From NCBI GenBank assembly GCA_009695405.1, contig SIAZ01000095.1, positions 1-12,326 of the forward strand: a stretch of 12,326 nucleotides of DNA, read 5' to 3'. Source of the DNA: Pedosphaera sp. Lineage in GTDB: Bacteria; Verrucomicrobiota; Verrucomicrobiia; Limisphaerales; UBA9464. Within the stretch, counting starts at the first letter, position 1. Each line of letters starts with the position of its first letter. The notes beneath the pieces are model-generated. The model was not told where the DNA came from. It saw only the letters and a list, made by a program, of their open reading frames with translations, and did no database searches. Shown piece by piece: positions 6,782-12,326 of this stretch. The translations under genes and the position numbers were made by a program.

Positions 6782-9154
6782 ATGAAATTCACTCTCCTTT
6801 CTAGGTTGCCTCTTCTTCTGGCACTGGGTCTTCCTTTGACTGCCGCCACCGGTTGGTTGAATTGGCGCGGCCCTAATCAGAATAGTGTCTCAACGGAAAA
6901 AGGATTGCCGACCCAGATCGATGTGAGCAAGCCGCTTTGGTCAGATGCGTTTCCCGGTCAAAGCACCCCAGTGATCGCCGAGGGGTGTCTCTACATTAAT
7001 GGCTATTTGGGAGACGGGCCGGATTTACAGGAAGTGGTACGTAGTTACGATGCAGAGACGGGTAAATTGATCTGGGAACATCGGGAAAATGACTTCGCCA
7101 GCGATACCATTTATCTGAGGTACGCCACCTCGTCGCCCAGCGTAGATCCCGAGACAGGCAATGTTTACGTTCAGTTTACCCAAGGCTTGCTCATCGGTTT
7201 CACAGCCGAGGGTCGAGAACTTTGGCGTCACTCAATGATGGAGGAATTTGGACGACTCACTTTTCCGAATTCCCGAACTGCAACACCATCGATTGATGGA
7301 AATTTGGTCATCACCCGCGGTATCACCAGTGCTTGGGGAGCCCACGGCGCTGCGGGCGATCGATTTTATGCCTTTGATAAAAAATCCGGGCACCTCGTTT
7401 GGAGTAGCGCCCCAGGAGATCGACCTCAGGATAACACTTTTTCTAATCCTTACTTCGATATTTGGGACGGAAAACGTGTGCTGTATAGTGCAGGAGGCGA
7501 CAGTTCAATTCTCGCGCTCAACGCAAGAACCGGCGAACCTCTTTGGCGTTTTCCTTTTGCCAAAACGGGTGCCAAAGGGGGCATCAACGCCTCGTTGATC
7601 CGCTACAAAGACAGCCTTATTGCACTCCATGAATCGGAGAACCTAGATTCGTCTGAAATCGGGCGTATGGCATCTTTCCGAATTCCATCACCCACTGAAG
7701 TTCACCCGACAAATTCAGTGATTCCTCATGTTTTTCCGGGTAAAACTTTCGAGAATTGGCGCAATGGAGTGGGATCGCTGGCAAGTTCCCCGTTGTTGGT
7801 CGGATCGACGATTTACGAAATCACTGGCACGGGCGATCTCGCAGCTATCCAAGCGGATACCGGCGCTGTGCTCTGGAAAAAAAAGCTCGGTATCGAACAA
7901 CGTCAGAGCACTCCCTTTTATGCGGACGGCCTCTTATATGTAACCATGTATGTGAGTTCAGAGGGGGTAACTGCCGGCAAAGCCGCCGATCCTGATGGGG
8001 GCTCTAACGGAGATCTCTTTATTTTAAAGCCGAACGCGGACGGGGTAGAAGAAGTTGGGCGAATGCAGCTTCGAGGTCGTTGTTTCGGTTCGCCAGTAGG
8101 CTACAACGGCAAGATTTACATCCAGACCGACAAGACTCTTTACGCGTTTGGACGAAAGGGTGCCAATCTCAGCCTTCCTATCGCCATCGCTAAACCGTCT
8201 TGGCCCAAGGCAGGGGCACCCACTCAGTTGCAAATTACTCCTTACGAAATTCTTGTTCGCCCCGGCCAGACTCAGTCTTTCCGTATTCGGACCCTAGATG
8301 CAGCTGGATTTACAGTCTCAGAAAGTGTCGATCCAAAGTCGGTTTCTTGGGAGGCGTATGTTCCATCCACCGCATTAGTTCGCGCCTTTGCTAAGGCCAC
8401 ATTCACAAGCAGCGGTAACTTTGTTGCTGACCCAGCACCTGGGGCAAGTGCTGGCCAATTCAAAGCTACTTTGAAGTTGCCGAATGGTTCCAATGCAGTG
8501 GGCTACATCAAAAGCCGTATCCTACCTGCACCACCCTTGACCTTTAACTTTGAAAACTTTGCACTGACCAATAAGACCACGAATATGATGGAACCGCCCA
8601 CGTCGTTTGCTTATCCGCCCTTGAGTTGGAATTCAGCTCGGTTCCGTTGGGAAGTTCGCAACTGGGAAATGGACGGCAACCCGACCAACCAAGCTTTGGT
8701 AAAAACTATCGACAATAAACTCTTTCAACGGGGTCAACTTTTCTTCGGATTCCCAGACTCGAAAAAATACACCATCCAAGCCGATGTCCTCAGTGAAGGC
8801 AATAAGCGCAAGATGTCCGAAGTCGGGGTGATCAACCAACGTTATCTCGTTATTCTTAAGGGCAATTCTCAGGAGATCGAAGTAAACTCAAACCAAGAAC
8901 GCATTAAGGTCTCCAAGCCCTTTAAATGGACACCTAATACTTGGTACTCTCTCAAGTCCCGAGTGGATATTGCTGCCGACGGTTCAGGTATGATCCGTGG
9001 CAAGGCTTGGAAACGAGGCGAACCAGAACCAGCAGCTTGGACTATCGAGGTTCCCCACGCTCATGCCCATGCCAGCGGATCGCCAGGACTTTTCGGATTT
9101 TCACCCCAAGAACAACGCGTGGCCATCGACTCGGTAATAGTCACACCCAATTAA
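6782..9154 (+). CDS. Secreted PQQ-type beta-propeller protein with Ig-like and DUF1080/LamG-like domains
   Basis: The protein is 790 residues from ATG 6782. A TTG at 6764 is an in-frame alternative, but the ATG directly precedes a signal peptide (MKFTLLSRLPLLLALGLPLT). The mature N-terminus NWRGPNQN is typical of verrucomicrobial and planctomycete propeller proteins. Blade motifs recur: YDAETGKLIWEH (about 89), AEGRELWRH (142), FDKKSGHLVW (198), LNARTGEPLWRF (245) and IQADTGAVLWKK (355). Residues 480-583 look like an Ig-type beta domain. Residues 585-788 resemble a concanavalin/DUF1080 fold (FNFENF, RGQLFFGFPDSKKYTIQADV, WYSLKSRVDI, GSPGLFGFSP, IDSVIVTPN). A histidine run, PHAHAHA, lies at 758-764. 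I see none of the hallmark residues that would prove a PQQ-dependent dehydrogenase, so it may be a binding or scaffold protein. It probably acts outside the cytoplasmic membrane. The next propeller gene follows 90 bases downstream, and no Shine-Dalgarno is present. Confidence 0.85.
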   Translation: MKFTLLSRLPLLLALGLPLTAATGWLNWRGPNQNSVSTEKGLPTQIDVSKPLWSDAFPGQSTPVIAEGCLYINGYLGDGPDLQEVVRSYDAETGKLIWEHRENDFASDTIYLRYATSSPSVDPETGNVYVQFTQGLLIGFTAEGRELWRHSMMEEFGRLTFPNSRTATPSIDGNLVITRGITSAWGAHGAAGDRFYAFDKKSGHLVWSSAPGDRPQDNTFSNPYFDIWDGKRVLYSAGGDSSILALNARTGEPLWRFPFAKTGAKGGINASLIRYKDSLIALHESENLDSSEIGRMASFRIPSPTEVHPTNSVIPHVFPGKTFENWRNGVGSLASSPLLVGSTIYEITGTGDLAAIQADTGAVLWKKKLGIEQRQSTPFYADGLLYVTMYVSSEGVTAGKAADPDGGSNGDLFILKPNADGVEEVGRMQLRGRCFGSPVGYNGKIYIQTDKTLYAFGRKGANLSLPIAIAKPSWPKAGAPTQLQITPYEILVRPGQTQSFRIRTLDAAGFTVSESVDPKSVSWEAYVPSTALVRAFAKATFTSSGNFVADPAPGASAGQFKATLKLPNGSNAVGYIKSRILPAPPLTFNFENFALTNKTTNMMEPPTSFAYPPLSWNSARFRWEVRNWEMDGNPTNQALVKTIDNKLFQRGQLFFGFPDSKKYTIQADVLSEGNKRKMSEVGVINQRYLVILKGNSQEIEVNSNQERIKVSKPFKWTPNTWYSLKSRVDIAADGSGMIRGKAWKRGEPEPAAWTIEVPHAHAHASGSPGLFGFSPQEQRVAIDSVIVTPN

Positions 9155-9244
9155 ATCATCTCCTTTCTGTCACGGAAGACGTCAGATAATGTGGGTTAGA
9201 CGAATCGGTTTTTATTGAAACATCGGAACTTTAGATCTGGATTT

Positions 9245-10915
9245 ATGAGCAAGAAGACACTGACACACTTTAGTACGGCGATCGCTCTGGCGACCGCTCT
9301 CGTCGTTCACGCCGAAGACTGGCCGCAGTGGGGCGGCAATGACGCGGGACGAAATATGTATTCCTCCGCCAAGGGCCTTCTCGACCGATTCGAACCGGGT
9401 AAACTCAAGTCGGGCACCGAAGAAATTGATCTCGCCACCACAAAAAATGTGAAGTGGGCGGTTAAGTTGGGCTCCCAGAGCTACGGCAATCCAGTGGTGG
9501 CTGGAGGTCGAATTTTTGTCGGAACCAATAATGAGTCACCACGGGATAAACGGCATACTGGTGACCGCAGTATCCTCTATTGCTTTGATGAAAAGTCCGG
9601 CATGTTAATCTGGCAGTTGGTCGTTCCAAAGCTCAAATCTGGCAAAGTTAATGACTGGGAAAACTTAGGTTTACTCGCCTCGCCACTCGTGGATGGAAAC
9701 CGTCTGTGGGTCGTTACCAGCCGATGCGAGGTGCTTTGTCTCGACACAGCAGGGCAATCCAATGGCAACGATGGGCCCTTTAAAGAAGAAGGACTCTATG
9801 TAGTCAAAGACACCCCTAAGGACGGCGTAGCCGCCGAAATGGGGCCTAAGGATGCTGACATTATTTGGAAGTACGACATGATGGATGAACTGGGTGTTTT
9901 CCCGCATAATGCCTCTAACTCCTCGGTACTCTTGGTCGACGGCATCATCTACGTTTGCACATCAAACGGCCAGGATTGGACTCACGTTAATATTCCATCA
10001 CCGAACTCTCCTAGTTTTATCGCTTTGGATGCCAAGACCGGCAAATTAGTCGGTGAAGATAATGCACGAATTGGGCCTCGTATTTTCCATGGCCAATGGA
10101 CATCTCCTTCTGCCGGTCAGCTAAACGGTAAGTGGCAAATCTTTTTTGGTGGCGGCGACGGTGTTTGCTACGCCTTAGATGCGGTCCCCTCTAAAGGATC
10201 CGGCGCCAAGCTAAACCCAGTCCTGCCTGGCCCTGCAGCCGAAGCAGATGAAGATCCAGAAGTCGCTTACTTAAAAAAAGTGTGGTGGGCTGATCTCAAT
10301 CCGCCTGAATACAAAGCTCGTGAGGGCAAGCCTTTCAAATATCCAGCCGCTGAGGGCCCAAGCGAAATCAATTCCACTCCTGTTTTTTATAAAAACCGAT
10401 TGTACGTGGCGACCGGTCAAGATCCCGAACATGGCGAAGGGCTAGGACGTCTCGTTTGTCTTGATCCAACAAAGACCGGCGATGTCACCAAATCTGCGGT
10501 GATCTGGGACTATAGAGGTATCAAACGCTCGATTTCTACGGTCAGTATTGATCCGGCAACCGGCCTCCTTTTTGTGGCTGACTTTTCTGGCTTCGTCCAT
10601 TGCTTGGATTCTTCCAACGGCAAACTGCAATGGATCTATGACATGAAAGCCCATATGTGGGGATCAACCTTTGTTGCTGACGGCAAAGTTTATGTGGGCG
10701 ATGAAGACGGTGATTTCGTGGTGCTAGCAGCGAAGGGCGGAAATAAAGCCCAAGTAATCAGTGAAACCAACGTCGGTGCCCCTATCTACAGCACGCCAAT
10801 TGTGGCCGACGGAACGATGTACATTGGGAGTCAAACCCATTTATTTGCAGTGGGATCTGATGCCAAACCAGTATTGATCGACGCACCGAAAAACGGCACA
10901 GCAATCGAGAAATAA
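9245..10915 (+). CDS. Secreted PQQ-type beta-propeller protein
   Basis: The protein is 556 residues from ATG 9245. A TTG at 9215 would add ten residues, but the ATG begins a clean signal peptide (MSKKTLTHFSTAIALATALV, cleavage near VHA-ED). The mature N-terminus EDWPQWGGNDAGRNM is characteristic of a PVC propeller family annotated as PQQ-binding-like or BamB-like. Blade motifs include YCFDEKSGMLIWQ (about 112), FIALDAKTGKL (258), VICWDYRG-like AVIWDYRGIK (418), HCLDSSNGKLQWIYD (452) and YVGDEDGDFVVLAA (483). No extra C-terminal domain is present, unlike the preceding gene. Seven cysteines lie scattered, with no adjacent pair as in methanol dehydrogenases. A weak GGA lies four bases before the start. 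It probably shares a transcript with the gene upstream, as no terminator is seen in the 90-base gap. Catalysis is not demonstrated. Confidence 0.87.
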   Translation: MSKKTLTHFSTAIALATALVVHAEDWPQWGGNDAGRNMYSSAKGLLDRFEPGKLKSGTEEIDLATTKNVKWAVKLGSQSYGNPVVAGGRIFVGTNNESPRDKRHTGDRSILYCFDEKSGMLIWQLVVPKLKSGKVNDWENLGLLASPLVDGNRLWVVTSRCEVLCLDTAGQSNGNDGPFKEEGLYVVKDTPKDGVAAEMGPKDADIIWKYDMMDELGVFPHNASNSSVLLVDGIIYVCTSNGQDWTHVNIPSPNSPSFIALDAKTGKLVGEDNARIGPRIFHGQWTSPSAGQLNGKWQIFFGGGDGVCYALDAVPSKGSGAKLNPVLPGPAAEADEDPEVAYLKKVWWADLNPPEYKAREGKPFKYPAAEGPSEINSTPVFYKNRLYVATGQDPEHGEGLGRLVCLDPTKTGDVTKSAVIWDYRGIKRSISTVSIDPATGLLFVADFSGFVHCLDSSNGKLQWIYDMKAHMWGSTFVADGKVYVGDEDGDFVVLAAKGGNKAQVISETNVGAPIYSTPIVADGTMYIGSQTHLFAVGSDAKPVLIDAPKNGTAIEK

Positions 10916-11020
10916 GACAAAATACCGACCCTAAATAGGGCGGGAACTTTTCAGGGGGCAGACAGTAAAGTGCGGAAGAATCAAGAATTCTGCTTCACCC
11001 TATCCTTCCCCTGTCCCACT

Positions 11021-11036
11021 CTCCGGTTTCCCGGAG
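11021..11036 (+). promoter_or_regulatory. Short hairpin in the purS leader
   Basis: CTCCGG (11021-11026) and CCGGAG (11031-11036) form a perfect 6-bp GC-rich stem with a TTTC loop, 22 bases before the purS ATG. It has no T-tract, so it is not a standard terminator. It could affect translation start or be chance. I recognise no known riboswitch in the 143-base gap 10916-11058. Confidence 0.35.
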
Positions 11037-11058
11037 TACCGGGGATGCAAGTGTCCCA

Positions 11059-11304
11059 ATGAAGGCAAAGTTGATCATCACTCCTAGGAAGGCCGTTCTA
11101 GATCCACAAGGAAAAACCATCCAAAATGCCCTCGAACATATGGGTTACACGGGTGTTACCGGTGTTCATGTGGGCAAATATATCGAGATTGATTTGGCTC
11201 CTGGGACCGATCGAGTCGCAGCAACCAAGGCTCTCGATGAGGCTGCTCGTCGGTTTCTCAGTAATCCGGTAATCGAAGAATATCGACTCGAAATTGTCGA
11301 CTGA
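11059..11304 (+). CDS. purS: Phosphoribosylformylglycinamidine synthase subunit PurS
   Basis: The protein is 81 residues, the normal length for PurS. The N-terminus (MKAKLIITPRKAVLDPQGKT) carries the family signature of a beta strand followed by LDPQGKTI. The middle has VTGVHVGKYIEIDL, and the end is NPVIEEYRLEIVD. PurS bridges PurQ and PurL in the multi-subunit formylglycinamidine ribonucleotide (FGAR) amidotransferase that makes FGAM in purine synthesis, and helps channel ammonia. It acts in the cytoplasm. The stop codon is 11 bases before the purQ ATG, so the two genes are surely co-transcribed. No Shine-Dalgarno precedes the ATG (GTGTCCCA just upstream). Confidence 0.93.
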   Translation: MKAKLIITPRKAVLDPQGKTIQNALEHMGYTGVTGVHVGKYIEIDLAPGTDRVAATKALDEAARRFLSNPVIEEYRLEIVD

Positions 11305-11315
11305 CCGCTGCCCAA

Positions 11316-12020
11316 ATGCGCTTTGCTATTCTGCAATTTCCTGCGTCGAACTGCGATCAGGATTGTCTCCACGCCGCACGCCTCTCCGGAGCAACCGCCC
11401 GCTTTGTCTGGCACAAGGAGCCCTCCCTTGGAGACGTCGATGCAGTAATTGTACCGGGCGGATTTAGCTATGGTGACTACCTCCGTTGCGGTGCCATTGC
11501 CCGCTTCAGTCCAGTCATGCAAGCCGTCAAACGATTTGCTGATAATGGAGGAATGGTTTTAGGGATTTGCAATGGATTCCAAATTCTTTGCGAAGCGGGA
11601 ATGCTTCCGGGCGCTCTGATCCGAAATCGAGACCTTACCTTTCATTGCGAACAGGTTTTTTTAAAAACAGTCAATGCCGCCACTTCCTTCACGAGCGACC
11701 TACCCAACAATCGCCCGTCAATGATGCCTATCGCCCATGGCGAAGGGTGCTATTTCGCCGATGCAGAGACTCTGGTTGAACTACAGGCACGCGGTCAGAT
11801 CCTTTGGCAATACTGCGACGCTCTCGGGTCTGTCAATGAAGCCGCTAACCCAAACGGTTCACTCTTAAATATCGCGGGGATTGCCAATTCGCAGTTCAAT
11901 GTCGCAGGGCTTATGCCGCACCCAGACCGAGCAGCAGAAACTGTCTTAGGCAGTGAGGATGGGCGACGTGTCTTTGAAGGAATGATCGCAAGCCTGAAAC
12001 GCAATCGCAAAGCCGCCTAA
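11316..12020 (+). CDS. purQ: Phosphoribosylformylglycinamidine synthase subunit PurQ (glutaminase)
   Basis: The protein is 234 residues, usual for PurQ. It is a class I glutamine amidotransferase domain that releases ammonia from glutamine for PurL. Visible motifs are FPASNCDQD near the N-terminus, the oxyanion region VPGGFSYGDYLRCGAIA (about 46-62), the nucleophile elbow GICNGFQIL with catalytic Cys85, and the C-terminal GLMPHPDRAAE with catalytic His202. The third triad position, Glu in most PurQ proteins (HPE), is Asp204 here. MPIAHGEGCYF (137-147) is also family-typical. It follows purS by 11 bases with no Shine-Dalgarno. No purL follows: the next coding sequence is convergent, so the synthetase subunit must be encoded elsewhere. 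Confidence 0.95.
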   Translation: MRFAILQFPASNCDQDCLHAARLSGATARFVWHKEPSLGDVDAVIVPGGFSYGDYLRCGAIARFSPVMQAVKRFADNGGMVLGICNGFQILCEAGMLPGALIRNRDLTFHCEQVFLKTVNAATSFTSDLPNNRPSMMPIAHGEGCYFADAETLVELQARGQILWQYCDALGSVNEAANPNGSLLNIAGIANSQFNVAGLMPHPDRAAETVLGSEDGRRVFEGMIASLKRNRKAA

Positions 12021-12032
12021 TACCCATTTTCC

Positions 12033-12062
12033 TCGAAACTGTTGGTCTTCTTAGACCTTCGA
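12033..12062. terminator. Possible hairpin between purQ and the convergent DUF1080 gene
   Basis: GGTCT (12044-12048) and AGACC (12053-12057) form a stem with a TCTT loop. It is extended by TCGAA (12033-12037) pairing with TTCGA (12058-12062) across a six-base bulge on one side. It lies 12 bases after the purQ stop, between convergent genes. There is no strong T-tract on either strand, so a terminator role is only suggested. Confidence 0.35.
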
Positions 12063-12085
12063 TAACAAACGGGAAGCGCGGAAAA

Positions 12086-12265
12086 TCAAAAGTCGGTCAG
12101 ACGGATATTACGAAAACGAGTCACAGCATTTGTGTCGTGGGTTTGAAACCCGATGTAACCTCGAAGAGATCGGGCTGAGGGCAGGGCGTTTGGCTGGTGG
12201 CTGGAAAGGGCCGATGGAAAGGGGGTAAAAGAAACGGCTAGACATAAGCCGCTGAAAATGTTGCC
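12086..12265 (-). pseudogene. C-terminal fragment of a DUF1080 (3-keto-disaccharide hydrolase-like) gene, frame interrupted
   Basis: On the minus strand, before the TGA at 12086-12088, the frame encodes RGYIGFQTH, then NAVTRFRNIRLTDF. This is the standard C-terminus of DUF1080 / family-16-like domains, now described as 3-keto-disaccharide hydrolases. The same frame has a TAG at 12266-12268, only 59 codons before the end, and the residues between the stop and RGYIGF do not resemble the domain. In another frame the sequence is open from 12108 to the window edge (VPLFKLSGVFTNV), but that does not match convincingly either. Either a frameshift or deletion has damaged the gene, or the sequence contains an error, or the family is divergent just before its last strands. 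The rest would lie beyond the right edge. Confidence 0.55.
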
Positions 12266-12326
12266 CTACGTTGGTGAATACACCTGACAATTTAAACAGC
12301 GGGACCCAGTCGCAACAACTGGGTAA

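Noticed and set aside
10929..10940. CCCTAAATAGGG as a terminator after the second propeller gene
   Set aside because: The stem is only four base pairs with a four-base loop and no adjacent T-tract.

Overview
The window looks like a chromosomal segment from a member of the PVC superphylum, most likely Verrucomicrobiota. This is inferred from gene content, not from a marker gene. It carries a lamin-tail/chitobiase-type secreted protein, a very large secreted sugar-dehydrogenase-like protein ending in a PVC-type CxxCH haem domain, two secreted PQQ-type beta-propeller proteins, and the end of a DUF1080 (3-keto-disaccharide hydrolase) coding region. Shine-Dalgarno sequences are almost absent in front of the genes. 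I saw no tRNA, rRNA, CRISPR array, insertion sequence or phage gene.

Layout. (1) 3-1199, plus strand: the 3' part of a secreted protein that runs off the left edge. (2) 1200-1539: a convergent intergenic gap with TCGTTTGA repeats in both orientations. (3) 1540-4491, minus strand: a 983-residue secreted fusion of sugar-binding-like domain, glucose/sorbosone-dehydrogenase-type propeller, HEAT-like helices and haem c domain. (4) 4539-4571: a good intrinsic terminator on the minus strand. (5) 4616-6406, minus strand: a three-gene run of a YdcF/ElyC-type DUF218 protein, an unrecognised histidine-rich membrane protein and a Nudix hydrolase. (6) 6407-6781: a divergent intergenic region with a candidate sigma-70 promoter for the rightward genes. 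(7) 6782-9154 and 9245-10915, plus strand: two secreted PQQ-type propeller proteins, the first with an added Ig-like segment and a DUF1080/LamG-like C-terminal domain. (8) 11059-12020, plus strand: purS and purQ. (9) 12086 to the right edge, minus strand: the C-terminus of a DUF1080 protein whose frame is interrupted by a stop.

How the genes may work together. The secreted haem/dehydrogenase protein, the propeller proteins and the DUF1080 sequences fit extracytoplasmic oxidation and cleavage of sugars, as is common in this phylum, but sequence alone shows no substrate. The DUF218-membrane-Nudix run looks like an envelope or housekeeping operon. PurS and PurQ are subunits of formylglycinamidine ribonucleotide synthetase in purine synthesis and have no evident link to the neighbours.

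No clearly new defence or mobile system is visible. The most interesting items are the multidomain secreted fusions, the unrecognised membrane protein, the interrupted DUF1080 gene and the general lack of Shine-Dalgarno sequences.
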